In this document: piece by piece, positions 11,862 through 23,132 of the stretch
Layout of the letters: the number at the start of each line of letters is the position of its first letter
Position numbering within the stretch: position 1 is the stretch's first letter
NCBI GenBank assembly: GCA_036346205.1
Contig: JARFJB010000974.1
Coordinates: 62,001 to 126,000, forward strand
From: Vesta saturnalis
Lineage: Eukaryota > Arthropoda > Insecta > Coleoptera > Lampyridae
Direction: 5' to 3'
DNA length: 64,000 nucleotides
Made by a program: the position numbers and the translations under genes
The notes under the pieces: model-generated
The model's database searches: none
What the model was told of the DNA's origin: nothing
The model's input: only the letters and a program-made list of their open reading frames with translations

Positions 11862-12363
11862 CACCGTATTCAGAAGCTTTTTTGATTTAGTTTATGAAAA
11901 GTAATATCAGACATATGGCCCTTTATGGCCACGCGTCGTTGAATAATGCGACCGATGAAATTAGCGATAATCCATTCACAAACATTTGGCTTGATGACGT
12001 TGACGATTCTTCGGATCTCCTGTCTTAATTCCCAAATCATAAACGGTTTGTCTTCGTAGACTTTTGATTTAATACACCCCCACAAAGGAAATCCCAAGGC
12101 GATCACATAATCCGGCAGACTATTTTTTTTTGTTCTTTGTTGAATAAGGCCATCGTGTAGCTTGAAATGTTAAATCAAAGGTGTAATAAAACAAACCCCA
12201 AACTATTCCGGAATTAAAGGTAGAGATCTCAGTAGTCATCAATGGCACCTAACCATTGTGACCGGATTACTTTAACGACCGTATTATTCAATGCCGCGCG
12301 GCCATGGGTCATAGCCAGATGTTATTTTCCATACCTAAATCGGAAATGCTTCTGAATACGGCG
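11862..12363. mobile_element. About 0.5-kb TIR element with transposase remnant
   Basis: CCGTATTCAGAAGC at 11864 is inverted at 12348-12361, and similarity continues inward for about 45 bp (TGATTTAG and TATGGAAAA-like blocks). The element holds only the C-terminal third of a transposase. It looks like an internally deleted IS630-Tc1-mariner relative. Confidence 0.65.
11870..12106 (-). pseudogene. IS630-Tc1-mariner transposase C-terminal remnant
   Basis: The frame begins in the FPLWGCIKSKVYEDKP motif, equivalent to the DFFLWGYVK-VY block just after the third catalytic residue in related transposases, and runs through a helical region (ELRQEIRRIVNVIKPN) to a C-terminus with the HMSDITFHK signature seen in one insect lineage of this superfamily. 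The D of the DFFLW motif is replaced (LGFPLW). Sequence upstream to about 12350 is not readable as transposase. It lies within short TIRs at 11862 and 12363. Confidence 0.65.
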
Positions 12364-12978
12364 CCAATAAAAATTTTACATTTTCATCAAATATTGTTGT
12401 ATTGTTTTTTCTAATTCGGCGCTATATCTCAAACAATCCTTATATTTGGCTAAGCGTTTTAACATTTAACATTTAATTTAAAAGTATAAATTTTGTTTAA
12501 CGTATTGATTATGAGTCTTGTATACTTCATTAATTAGATGTTTCATAAATTTCTATTTGTATTATTGTATATGTGTAACAAAAGCAAAGTTTTGAAAATG
12601 TGGAAGCACTGATGAACAAACGACTGTTTCCTAGGAAGCTAAGACAGTTCAACACATAGAACAATACGACAATAAGAATCGTTCTTCTAAACATAGAATA
12701 AAAATTTGAAAGTTATTTCAAGACGCTGAAAGAGTTAGCAGTGCAGAAAGTGATGTCGAAGACTACAATGATAAAAATCCGATGTACATTCCACTAGTGA
12801 CCAATAATCTGAAAATTATGTAATTATATTATACATTTTATAATTATATTTTAGGTATTAAATTATAGAGTTGTTTCACCGAAGATACCATATTTAAAGT
12901 AATGCAAATACTCTTTATAGATTTTTTTTTACTTATAGTATTTCCGAATAGGCTAACAGGCCTAACGTGCTAAAACAC

Positions 12979-13698
12979 TCAGGAACACTGGGAGGGTTTA
13001 GGGATATTGTTAGGCTCCGGGAAATGTTTATAAATGGCAACCTTAAATTGACTTAAGTCAAAGTTTGGAGGAAAAGAGGAACTGGGTAGTGCATTCCACA
13101 ATTTGGTCGCCGTGTGGAAAAATATAGATTGAGCCCGTTTAGTGTGACACGATGGAATTTTGAGTTCGTAATTATGGTGTGAATGGGCAAACCGAGTGTT
13201 CCTAACGAAGATGGCTTGCGAAGGTATTAAGGAGTGTATTTCGGAGCCACACTTGCCATGGTAATAGCGATAGAACAAGAAAAGAACCGAAACTGTTCTT
13301 CTATACTCAAGAGGCTGTAGGTCAGAAGTCAGAGACGAGTCATCTATAAGCCTTATAGCTCTTTTTTGCATGCGGTTCACCATATCGAGGGCGTATAGGG
13401 GATCACTGACCCAGAGGTGGGAATTGTGTTCCAGATGAGGTCAAATTTGAGCCTTATACAGTAAAATGAGTTGTTGCGATGTGAAGTACTGTTTAGATCT
13501 CTATAGAAAACCCAGTTTACGGACAGCTGTTTTGCTGGCAGACAAAAGGTGGTCTTCCTATGAAAGGTTCGATGATACGGACATCCCTAACATAGAAATA
13601 GAGTTTGAAAACTTGAGTTCTAAGCCATTCATATTTACTTCAGGAAAGATCGGTCTTTCTTGGCGGACACAAGGCAACACTGGGTTTTGTCGGCGTTG
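12979..13698 (-). pseudogene. LINE reverse transcriptase, C-terminal (thumb and tail) fragment
   Basis: The minus strand reads FNADKTQCCLVSAKKD at its truncated 5' end (about 13698), passes through LGFLYRDLKQYF and LYKAQI, then HNSHLWVSDPLYALDMVNRM and QKRAIRLIDD, and ends with the typical tail LWNALPSSSFPPNFDLSQF before the stop at 12979. These blocks are the post-RT thumb and C-terminal region common to several insect LINE clades (CR1/Jockey-like). Small frameshifts and one stop interrupt it. It is 5'-truncated, as LINE insertions usually are. The apparent plus-strand gene at 13466-13699 is the shadow of this reading. Confidence 0.75.
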
Positions 13699-13789
13699 AA
13701 ATATAATAATATTTACCGTAGGTTCCTAATATCACCCTATTGAACCAATCTAAAAAAGCAAAAAGGTTGTGGAATAAAAAGATTTTTGT

Positions 13790-14322
13790 TATTTTTGTGA
13801 AACAGATGTAATGAAATTTTACGTCATATATTGGGACACCATTCGTTGGAAATGGAAGTTCAAGAAATATTAGCTGAATCTAAATGTAGCAAAAAAGAAA
13901 TTATGGAAATTTCTTAAAAAGCTCAACCGAGCAACACGTAATGCCTGAATTTGACCCAGAACCTACAAATACATCTACATATTTGCCCTGTAAATATTGC
14001 AAAGGATTCTACAAAGAAAAAGTCCATATCGGGATGTTAAGGTATGCCCTCATAATGCAGGTGAAAAATCAAAAAGAAATAATGCTCAAACAGAAGGGAA
14101 ATCTCTGCTGCGTGTATATAAACACGATGATGTATTAAGGAAAGAAATGTTTCCTACATTGAGAGATGACTCCATTTGCTTAGCTGCAAAAAACGGATCT
14201 GTTGATATGTGCTGTAGCGCGTAGATATTTAAAAGGTCACCGTGATAAGCAATTTCGTGTTGTATCATCACAGAAAATGAGGCAGTTAGCTGCTTTATTA
14301 ATAGAATTTCGGAAACTAAATG
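13790..14322 (+). pseudogene. Tyrosine-recombinase-like repeat gene, 5' part
   Basis: The frame-shifted plus-strand reading starts with a C2H2/BED-like finger (CYFCETD then LRHILGHH), a second finger-like CKYCKGFYKEK, then KRNNAQTEGKSLLRVYKHDD, MFPTLRDDSICLAAKNGS and YLKGHRDKQFRVVSSQKMRQ. I recognise this as a multicopy animal gene family whose C-terminal part resembles tyrosine recombinases; I recall no accepted name. The reading stops at 14322, exactly where a LINE begins, and resumes at 15867 in the same gene. Several frameshifts and stops show it was already decaying. A domesticated or Crypton-type origin is inference. Confidence 0.6.
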
Positions 14323-15858
14323 ACTTCTTCTACAGGTGCTTATTCGTTTCGAATATCAGTGATTATTCTGGCTATGGTAATCTTGTTCATGGCTGCTCTA
14401 AATAACTCCGTGGTTGTTCTGAAGAACCATCCTCTTAAGTTTTTGAGCCACGATATTCTTCTCCTCCCAGGTCCTCTTTTACCGTATACTTTCCCTTGTA
14501 GGATTAACTTGAGAAGGTGATACTTAGTTTCATTCATACAAATATTCTAGTTTTCTCTTCTTCACGGTTTTTATTACTTCCTTTTCTTTTTTCATTCTTT
14601 CCAGGACTATTTTACTCGTCACTCTATCCCTCCATGATGTTTTCAAAATTCGTCTATGCAGCCACATCTCATAGGCTTCAAGTCTTTTTTGGGTTGCTTC
14701 GGTCAATGTCAATGATTCGACTCCGTAGAAGAGTATCGAGAAAACATAACATCTTAGAAGTCTGAATTTAGTGTCTAGATCGAGATTGTGATTTTTTAAT
14801 AGTTTAGACATTTTGATGAAGGCTTGTCTTGGTTTCTCTATTCTGCTCCTAATTTCTTGAGAGTGGTCCCATTTCTGGGTATCTTGATACTCGTTCTATT
14901 GTTTTTTCTTTGATAAAGAGTCTCCATTTTTTATTTTGCTTATTACCATGTTTTATTAATGTCATTTTCAGTCCGTACTGCTCAATAGCGTCATTTAATT
15001 TATTTACTTTAAAAGTTGTTGATTAAATTACCAGCAAATATCACAGTATCATCTGCATAACGAATGTTATTTAATCGTTCCCCATTCAACGTGATTCCGT
15101 AGTTGGTGGTTTCTAGGGCTGCTTCAAATATTTCTTCCGAGTACAGGTTGAGTATCAGTGGAGAAAAAATAGAGCCTTGCCCAACTCCTCGGAGAATATT
15201 AATAGCTTCTGGTTGGTCATCTGCGTTGGTATTTGTAGTGGTTATATGATTCCAATACAGGTTTGTGATGATTCTAACATCTCCGTCATCTATACCACTA
15301 TTTTTTAGCAATTGTATTATTTTGTCATGTCGTTTCCTATTAAACGCTTTCTGGTAGTCAACAAAGCATGCAAACACGTCGCAGTTCATGTCACAGCATC
15401 TCTGGAATAAAACTTGGCAGCATTATCAGTTCCGAAACGAGTCATTCATTCGGTATGTCTCCGGTGTTGTATATATTGTTAAAGATGTTAGTTTTATTTT
15501 TATAGATCTTTCATCAAGAAGTTTGAGAAATTCTGACTGCATCTCATTTGGTCCTGGGGTCTTTCCTTCTTTCAGAGATGTAATAGCGATTTTAACTTCA
15601 TCGGCTAATATGCTAGGTCCAGTTTCTGCTTTATAGTTGGTATATTTCCCCTTTCATCGTGGAATAGATCCTCTAGCACATTTTCCATGTTTCCTTGATG
15701 TCTTCTCTATCGACAACCAGTTCTCCTTCTTCGTTGATTAGTTTTCTCACGTTTCTCTTCCTGTGTGTTTCCGTTATCTTTCTTGTGTACATTAAATTCA
15801 TCATATTTACTGTGTAATGCCTCAATTTCCTGACATTTTTCTTCGATCTCTTTCTCTT
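14323..15858 (-). mobile_element. LINE insertion, 5'-truncated, inside the recombinase-like gene
   Basis: The minus-strand insertion is flanked by ACTAAATG at 14315-14322 and 15859-15866, an 8-bp target-site duplication. Its coding remains run from a linker (KEGKTPGPNEMQSEFLKLL, about 15560) through RT blocks VDYQKAFNRKRHDKI, GVGQGSIFSPLILNLYSEEI and the catalytic IRYADDTVIFAG (15050), then a thumb region (LRCYVFSILFYGVESLTLTE, 14750) and the C-terminal GRRRISWLKNLRGWF (14450). Stops and frameshifts occur throughout, for example after FAGNLINNF at 15009. The 3' end is at the left border. The RT is related to insect endonuclease-RT LINEs; I do not assign a clade. Confidence 0.8.
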
Positions 15859-15866
15859 ACTAAATG

Positions 15867-16524
15867 TGAAAAGTCTTATTAACGTATTGAGTCATGAAAA
15901 TTTTGATACTCTTATTTATTAGAGGAAAGCAAGAAGGTCTTGGGCACGTTATAAAATAATCCCCTTGATGAGAAAGCTTATAAAAACGAATAGGAAATAA
16001 TACATGTACAACTATTGTTGTTAAACACGTCTAGTTGAACTACAATGTATCACATTTGGAGCGTATACACGTAATATTAATAACCAATGTTCTACCGAAT
16101 TTGATAACTATATAAGCGAAGCCAAAAAAGTGTTAATGAACGCATTTAAGAGTTGTAATTAAAGGCAAACGAGGTGGTGGTGTACCTGTTCTGTTCACTG
16201 AACAAATGATCAATAGTACAAACGCTCTTATCCAATATAGACCCCATTTTATTCCATGCAATAATATCTAACTTTTTGCCAACTTCAAGTCTACCACTAG
16301 CATAAGTGGCTCAAAAGCTATGTACGACTTGCAGGTGTAAAAAATGAATCTGCATTAACGTCCACTAAACTTCGGAAACATTTAGTAACTATGTCCCAGG
16401 TTATAAATTTAAATGATTTAAATGATACAGGTTTAAAAACCAAATCTAAACGAATTTTAGAATCGAGGAAAAAAATTGTTTTGGGCCATTTTGAAAAGCA
16501 CGTTCCACCCAAAAAGGAAAAATG
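15867..16524 (+). pseudogene. Tyrosine-recombinase-like repeat gene, 3' part
   Basis: Reading resumes immediately after the LINE's duplicated target. Recognisable pieces are LSHENFDTLIY, then STEFDNYISEAKKVLMNAFK, a one-base frameshift, and VVIKGKRGGGVPVLFTEQM. The segment VKNESALTSTKLRKHLVTMS matches the part of the family that resembles the box-II H/R region of tyrosine recombinases. The family normally continues to a MGHT..Y-like block; here the frame goes on KRILESRKKIVLGHFEKH and stops at 16524, so the nucleophile region is absent or replaced. Coding sense matches the 13790-14322 part. Confidence 0.6.
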
Positions 16525-16689
16525 ATTTTAACATTAAAATGAAATATCCTGTATTAGACAATAAATCATGGCAAAAAATTAAAATCTTCTTTGTAAATAC
16601 GTATAATAAAAAATAATACCTAAAAATTTTGTTGTGTAGACTGTCCCATTTTGGTTGAAATTGTAGGGTATCTCGTTTGAGAGCAAAGA

Positions 16690-17225
16690 TAGTAAGATGC
16701 GGTTTTCGCGAACCTGGTCTACTTTTTCGTGAAAAGAAAGATGCCACAAACAGAATTGTCATAATCCTATTAGTACTTGAGATACAGGGCGAAATTCCAA
16801 ATTTGCAAATTTTAAGCACCCCTCGTACCTGCTTTGCCGTGTAAAGTTATCCAAATGGTGAAAAGTGGCTTTCATACAGTATTTTCCGTAGAATTTAGTG
16901 GCGTGCATAGTTTTCCCCACAAAAAGTCATTTTCATCGCAATAAACCAAAGTTTTGTTTTTTAAATAAACACCCTGTAAATCTTTTTATTATAGCTTACT
17001 CTCAGCTGAACAGCCAGATCACCGGATCTTATTTATGCCCCTTGATTTCTTCCTTTGGGGCTACGTTAAAGAAAAAGTTTACCAACATCCTCCCACCACA
17101 AGCGAAGATATGAAAAATAGAATTAGAACTGCGTTTCAACCCATTTCGCCTCTAATGTTGTTGCGAGTGAATCTTTCGTTTACCGATCGAATTGCAAAGT
17201 GTTTAGCTAAGCGTGGTTAGCATTT
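16690..17225 (+). pseudogene. Mariner-like (DD41D-type) transposase, C-terminal fragment
   Basis: From about 17035 the plus strand encodes MPLDFFLWGYVKEKVYQHPP, containing the third catalytic Asp in its LDFFLWG context, then TTSEDMKNRIRTAFQPISPL and the C-terminal ANCLAKRG-like end, with HFEHLI following the stop. The 5' two thirds are missing. Sequence at 16690-16750 (GATGCGGTTTTCGC and TTTTTCGTGAAAA) resembles the right TIR of the element at 40911-44294, so this looks like a broken copy of a related element. CACCCTGTA at 16969 is a TIR-end motif. Confidence 0.65.
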
Positions 17226-17756
17226 TGAACATTTAATTTGAATTTATGGTTTTATTCGTTTATGTTTACTTCTTCAACTTATTATATGTATATATTTAGA
17301 GAATTATTTTATTGTTTAGTTATTAATTAAGTTTTCTTATCAGTTAAAGAATTTATTTGCCATTCGTATTTTCTTATTTGCTCTGAATTTTGTTTTATTT
17401 GTTCTTCTGTATGTCAATATTTTCAAATAAAACGTCAATATCTCAAGAAGATGGCTATGAAACCTAGTATCAAAGGCATTTGAAAATATTCAGAACAATT
17501 ACATTTCGCGTAAGTTAATCATTCTGTATAGCTTTACTTGTTTTGAGAAATTTCCCAGTTTGTTTGTTAGTAGACCATAGTCGGTAGTATAAACAGATTT
17601 ACAAAATCGTGGTGACAACGCTCGCATCGTGGTTCCAATATTAACTCTATTTTGGTACCAAAATGACGATATCTGCAGAATGGTTAGTGATACAGATACA
17701 AATTTCTATACTTTTATTCTAAATGTAACAGTGAACCCAAAAATACAAAAATATAC
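17226..17756. other. AT-rich, transposon-tail-like sequence, no gene
   Basis: This is probably the 3' part of the relic ending at 17225. It contains a CAATATCTCAAGAAGATGGC stretch of the kind found in long mariner TIRs, but no inverted partner that I can place. Confidence 0.4.
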
Positions 17757-17815
17757 AGGGTGTTTCATTAAAGAAACACAGGTTTGGGTTGGCATATTTT
17801 TGTTAATCACCCTGT
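17757..17815. repeat. 59-bp TIR miniature (CAGGGTG...CACCCTG)
   Basis: CAGGGTGTTTC at 17757 and the inverted CACCCTG ending at 17815 are both flanked by TA. The interior is too short to hold anything else. It may be a solo fold-back of mariner ends or a chance pairing of two end motifs. Confidence 0.45.
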
Positions 17816-18417
17816 ATATACCTAAATATTTTTAGAATGTAGGTCCAAAATTGGTTTTGATATCTCTAATAGTTAAGAGGAAATCCTCCGTCCACGCACT
17901 AGACACCCACACCGTATATACCAATATATAGACCTTAATTTTATATTAAGGGTGCGGCATTAGTGCGTCGCAGTACGGTATATCCGTTATTAAAGGAGAT
18001 ATCAAAAAAAATTATTTACAAAAATTATAGGCAACGTCAAACTTCACATTATAAAATTATTCTCGTATTTACAGGGTGTTACATATTACCAGGGTGAACC
18101 AGACATATCCTTTTTTTTAATGGGACACCCTATATATTATTTCAAATTTAGATTAAGCTCATCCCTCCCATACTTCCAACATAGGGTTTCATTGCGTTAT
18201 ACAGGGTATTTCAAAAGTTATGGTCAATTGTACACGAAAATCATTCTCATGATTTTGTCAATTTTTCAAATAAATCATCCTGTATTTTATTTCAAAAAGT
18301 GAAAATAGACTTTATGTTCTTTCATTTTTATTAAGCACTCCCTATAGCTGAAAATCGTTAATTTCTGAGATATTTTCAATTCAATAACAGAAAGAAATTT
18401 TTTTTTAAACTTCTATA

Positions 18418-19646
18418 TAACAAGTTAGCCGTGAACAAATAAAAGTGTGACAAATTATTATAAAAAATTAAAAAAACATCGGTTATTAAGACAAAATTCT
18501 TATAAAATTAATTAATTTTATAATACATGTTCAAAATGTCAACCGAAAACATCAATACAGCATTGCAGTCGATCTTCAAGTTTTCGACTGACATTTCTTA
18601 ACATTTCTACATCTGGAATACTTCTCTTATTCTATTCTTCATATCATCTTATGTGGTTGGAGGTATTCGATACACACGGTTTTTCACATAACCCCACTTC
18701 AAGAAGTCAATTTTACTTAACTCTGGTGAACGAGCCAGCCATGCAATGGGATCTTCCAGGAAAATGGGTATTAAGATGATTATGAATTAATCTAGTGTGA
18801 TGTACCGGAGCTCCATCGTGTAACAACCACATTCTTTGACGAATGTTAAGAGGAACGCTTGCCAACAGTAATGGTAAATGATTTTCTAAAAAGTACGAAT
18901 AAACCTGACCATTCACTGTTCCATCAAAAAAATGTGGTCCAATTACGTGGTCTCCAACTATACCATCCCAAACATTCAAAGACCACCTAGTTTGACTGTG
19001 AGTTGCTATAAGATGGGGATTACTTGTCGAATAATAATGCAAATTGTATCTATTCACAGTTCCATTGTTATGAAACGTGACTCGTCTCCAAAGAGGACAA
19101 TATCAAAGAAATCAGCCTGATTGTGGGTTTGTTGTTGAGCCCATTCACAAAACGCAACCCTTTTGGGAGTAACTCTTAATGCAACTGGATATGGTATGGA
19201 TGCATCTTATTTTTACACACTCACTAATATCATGCTGATGCAAGATTTCACGTGTACTAACATGTGGATTATCCGTAACTTCAAGCATCACGTTAAATTC
19301 ATTTTCCTCGTTAAGTACAGGTTTTGTCCTTTCCTTTTTTCATAAACTACTGAACCCGTACCATTAAAACAATCTACTAACCTTTCCAACGTTATTTTCT
19401 CGGGTTATCTTCGTGCGGGATATCTCTCTTTATAAATTCTTTGTTCTAATAAACAATTTTTCATACATTCTCCCAGTACCCATGGCATGTCGGTTAATTC
19501 CTCAACAGAAATGTTCATTTCAAACAGTATTTAAGTGTTTACAAATTAATAAACACTTCACCATCTCAAAGAAGTTTATTAAATGACAAGCTACTAATTA
19601 TTACTGAATAATATCTATCTGTCATTTGTTCACGGCTAACTTGTTA
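18418..19646. mobile_element. Mariner element, 1,229 bp, perfect 23-bp TIRs, TA duplication
   Basis: The ends are exact inverted copies: TAACAAGTTAGCCGTGAACA at 18418 (23 bp in all) and its complement ending at 19646. TA flanks both sides (18416-18417 and 19647-19648). Length, TIR size and TA duplication are those of a complete mariner. It contains one minus-strand transposase gene that fills it. It lies just inside the left arm of the long-TIR element and is therefore a later insertion. Confidence 0.92.
18518..19518 (-). pseudogene. Mariner-like transposase (DD41D-type relative), full length but broken
   Basis: The minus-strand gene starts at an ATG at 19518 (MNISVEELTDMPWVLGECMK), has the N-terminal YPARR and LERLVDCFNGTGSV DNA-binding region, then FGDESRF with the first catalytic Asp. 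Next is NLHYYSTSNPHLIATHSQTR, the block SLNVWDGIVGDHVIGPHFFD, and LLHDGAPVHHTR with the second Asp. WLARSPELSKIDFLKWGYVK carries the third Asp. It ends HFEHVL and stop at 18518. At least three stops and several frameshifts interrupt it, so it is dead although the TIRs are perfect. It cuts and pastes DNA at TA sites in active relatives. Confidence 0.8.
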
Positions 19647-19726
19647 TAATAGAAATAAATTATTTTGTTGATTATCATGCAACTGCAATATTTACTATTA
19701 AAGTGACAGATCGTTTAAAATTGTAA

Positions 19727-19730
<4 letters not shown>

Positions 19731-19784
<54 letters not shown>
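19731..19784. repeat. (TA)n microsatellite
   Basis: An uninterrupted TA dinucleotide run of 54 bp. Confidence 0.95.
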
Positions 19785-19788
<4 letters not shown>

Positions 19789-20471
19789 TAAACGGTATCT
19801 TACTGAGCCAGTATAGCAACAGGTCCCTACCCTACTGAGCCCGATTCCCGCGCTAATATACAAAACGTTGTGTGGCCCGATTTTATGTTATCCGTACGTT
19901 GTTAATCCCTGCAGCGTCGCCGATATTTTCAAGCTGTTTTATATAGATATGCACTTATTATTCTCTCTTTTTCCTTATTTTTAATTATATATCGGCGGAT
20001 TACACTTTTCTTATGTATTGACAAGCTAATATACTGTAAGAAAAATTTCAAACAGAAAATAGCGGAATATGAAAATGTAAACTTTTACCATTATTATACA
20101 TATTAAAATACTTATCTTATTTGGATTTTTTATTTGGTGTGTTTCTATACACAATCTATCTAAATATTTCGGTAACACCTACAGTTATCTTCGTCAGTAG
20201 TAATATTTTCTAATAAAATTGTTAAAGATGTTCAAAACAATTTTGTGAAATTTGAAAAATTAAAACATAAACACAAACCTGCTATTAAAATAACAGTTTG
20301 GAAAAGGTATAAAGCCAACTATAGAATACAACAACAGTCGAAGGCTAATAATGAAAAATGTCCACCAAGAAACAAATTTAACAAAATTTGATGAGACACT
20401 AAAAGCTAAAATTAAAATTCAAGTCAAGACGTATCATTATACCCTTTTTTTAAATTATACGACGGCAAAGC

Positions 20472-21035
20472 TTATTTAAACGAAGACTTTCTTCTGGTAT
20501 ATTTTTCAATAGCTTCATGTTCTAAACGAACATAATAATGTGTTTGTATTGGTAATATTTCCATATTGTCAAATTGGATATCATGATTTAAATTATTTAA
20601 GGGATGATCAGCTACCGCAGACTTCTCTGGTTGACAATCTACAAAATCTCATATGTTCTTTATGTCTTGTATCAAAACTACATTTTGTGGTTCCAATGTA
20701 TACTTTTCCACATGAACAATATACACTCCGAAAGATGACAATGGATTTGAAATATGTTTAGGTGACCTTAAATGTTCTTTAATTTTTCTTGTAGGTTTGA
20801 AATAGTTCTAACACCATATTTAATTAAGATTTTCTCAGTCCTATCAGTAAGTAAATATCTATTACCTTGTAAGGATTTTGTAAAATATTTATATTCATGT
20901 TTTAAAAATTTAGGATCACAAATTTGTTTTGCTCGATCTACTAAAGATTTAATTATACAAATTTTCTGACGTTGGATAATTTATGAAGAAATCTATCAGT
21001 ATATGTTCGCTTTCTGTAAACCTTAAAAGATATTA
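20472..21035 (-). pseudogene. Penelope-like RT C-terminus and GIY-YIG endonuclease
   Basis: Reading on the minus strand from about 21035: VYRKRTYTDRFLHKLSN, then KSLVDRAKQICDPKF (the linker between RT and endonuclease in Penelope-like proteins), then SVYCSCGKVYIGTTKCS with the YIG half of the GIY-YIG signature, TRHKEHMR, a one-base frameshift near 20640, EKSAVADHPLNNLNHDIQFD and EHEAIEKYTRRKSSFK before the stop at 20472. The order and spacing are those of Penelope-like retroelements, whose endonuclease nicks the target for reverse transcription. The RT catalytic core (YADD-type block) is missing; the reading breaks off at 21035. Other frames here on the plus strand are shadows. Confidence 0.8.
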
Positions 21036-21929
21036 AAGTATTAATTTTTTACACTTATGTCGTATATCGAATTTGAAAAAAATGTCTTAGAAAATTTCTA
21101 TTTGGCAAAAATGACTTTTGAATCACAAAATTATCAATTTTATAATTTTTTGCAGTAACTTTTTCAAATATTTTTCTTTATTTCAATTCTCAATTATTTG
21201 GTTTCCATGGTGACCACGAACAAGGAATATTAGATTTAAGTATGTAGCTCATTTTTATCACAAATTTTAAAATTGGGACTTTTTTGATAATAAGTATGAA
21301 ACTGTTACGTTTAGACAAATAAAGTTTTAAACAAACTTACGTTTTGTTTTTGACGTTAAATCGATCTGAGTAATAAAAAATAGGGGTTTCCATTTGATTT
21401 TTTTGAGTAACTTGCATTTTTTGATAGTCAAGTTTAGACACAATTTTATTTTTATGAAAAATACAAATGTCATTTTTTACAGACTGTTGCAATAAACCTT
21501 TGCCTACAACACCTCAAAGTTTTATTTAAATTGTTTGACAGGAACAGAACAATTAACGAGTTATTACTGAGACCGCATTTGTCAATTTTTTTAGAAAAAT
21601 GTTTTTTTTAAAACGATTGAAATTTCGTACCTAGTTTATTTAACAAACTTACCTTAAAATTCGACATACAATCCAAAAATGTATTAATATACGGGATGTT
21701 CCGTTTAAAATAAGCGACTAAGAACCGACTTCCGGTGTAACCGGAAGTGGTACGTACGTGAAAACATTTTAGATGAGTTAGCCCTAACATCATTACCCTG
21801 TCACCAAATTTTCAAAATTATAGGAAGTTTGGTTTGGCAGATACTCATAGGATCAGCTCCCAAAGGCGGACCCTGTATAAGGTTATAGTATTTCATATTT
21901 CATATTTAGTCCTTTATCGGGAAGAAACT

Positions 21930-22049
21930 TATCGTTCTATTGAACGATTTGAAAAATTAAGGAAAAGTAAAGCTCAATTACTATCGTTACTCACTTTTTT
22001 ATTACGATTCCGTGATAGTTTAACAATATTTAATCTTTTAATGATCTAG
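21930..22049 (+). pseudogene. Penelope-like N-terminal fragment, opposite orientation
   Basis: The plus-strand stretch RFEKLRKSKAQLLSLLTFLL followed by RFRDSLTIFNLL resembles the start of the RT protein of Penelope-like elements (a LEKLR..K...L..L.FL.RCRD-type block). It lies in the opposite orientation to the endonuclease fragment and directly before the right inverted repeat. This is consistent with a head-to-head pair of truncated copies or an internal inversion. Confidence 0.5.
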
Positions 22050-22240
22050 TTATTCTTTACTAAAATTGTGTTGTGCAGTTTCATAAAATTGATTTGAACA
22101 TCTTTAACAATTTTATTACATAATACTACTACTGACGAAGATAACTGTAAGTGTTATGGAAACGTTTAGATAGTTTGTATATCCTTGATACAAAAATGCA
22201 CCATTTAAAAAAGACAAAAAAAAAACAGGTAAGTATTTGA

Positions 22241-23073
22241 ATAGGAAATATCAAAAATTGTTATGATTAATTTACTCAATAATCTAAAATCTATGGTAAT
22301 TTAAGACCAAAATTACCTATTTTTATTATAAATTATGATCATTTAGGTCTTTAGAAAGCAGATGGGAAAATTAATCTGTTTAAGCCTACATAAAACGTTA
22401 TCTGATCTGATAATACATCAAATTACAATTATTGAAAAAGGTACTTTACAGTCTACCTGATATTTTGAAAGTGGACAGAAAATAACATAATAATATTCAA
22501 GTACTAATTCAATCAAATTACAATTTTAACAGTTTTATCCTCAAGTAGTAAAAAAAATCTATATACACCTCGGTTTAAAATTGCTCGGTTAATAATGGCT
22601 TACTTCTCAACCTAGGTGTATAATATACTATTTTGATTAGAGTAACTTAATAATTTGTTATGCGAGAAGCACCATATTAAAAATATGCACATACGTACCC
22701 GTACGGCACGTAAAGGTTGCCAATATTTTAAAGATGTGCAAAAAGAATACTTTGCACATGTTTTTCTATTAAATGCTTATCCCAACGTTGCCGCATGCTG
22801 GGCCACACAATGTACGGTTCGTGAAGATCGAGAGTTTGTATATAAAAGCGACCTTTGAAGCGGCCTCCTCAGAACTATTCTGTGTATAGTGGAGGTATAA
22901 ACGGACATTATGAGGCCCGACCTAATTTTCGGATTTATACGTTTTGATACCTATACAATCATATTTTGATGATATACACATGGGTACCTTGTTGATCCCG
23001 CGGTCGGGCTCAACGAGGTTTTTTCGGGCTCAAGAGAGTACGGTTTATATATGTTACAGGCTCAGCAATGACC

Positions 23074-23075
<2 letters not shown>
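22241..23075. other. Interior of long-TIR element, nothing assigned
   Basis: No convincing gene is present. A 67-codon plus-strand frame at 22655-22858 lies in a locally GC-richer block and shows no motif I recognise. Confidence 0.4.
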
Positions 23076-23131
<56 letters not shown>

Positions 23132-23132
23132 T

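Larger units (their letters stand above)
20105..22240. mobile_element. Penelope-like retroelement fragments between inverted repeats
   Basis: About 145-165 bp at 20105-20250 is repeated inverted at 22078-22240 (shared ACAGTTATCTTCGTCAGTAG and AAAATTGTTAAAGATGTTCA). Between them are minus-strand Penelope RT-tail and GIY-YIG coding sequence on the left and a plus-strand N-terminal-like fragment on the right, separated by about 0.9 kb of unassigned DNA. Penelope-like elements often carry terminal repeats in direct or inverted order, which this fits. The repeat on its sense strand carries CTGACGA, then a short hairpin, then GAAA. Confidence 0.7.

Noticed and set aside
13466..13699. 77-codon plus-strand frame
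   Set aside because: It is the shadow of a minus-strand LINE reading (LGFLYRDLKQYF, LYKAQI) that continues into 12979-13383.
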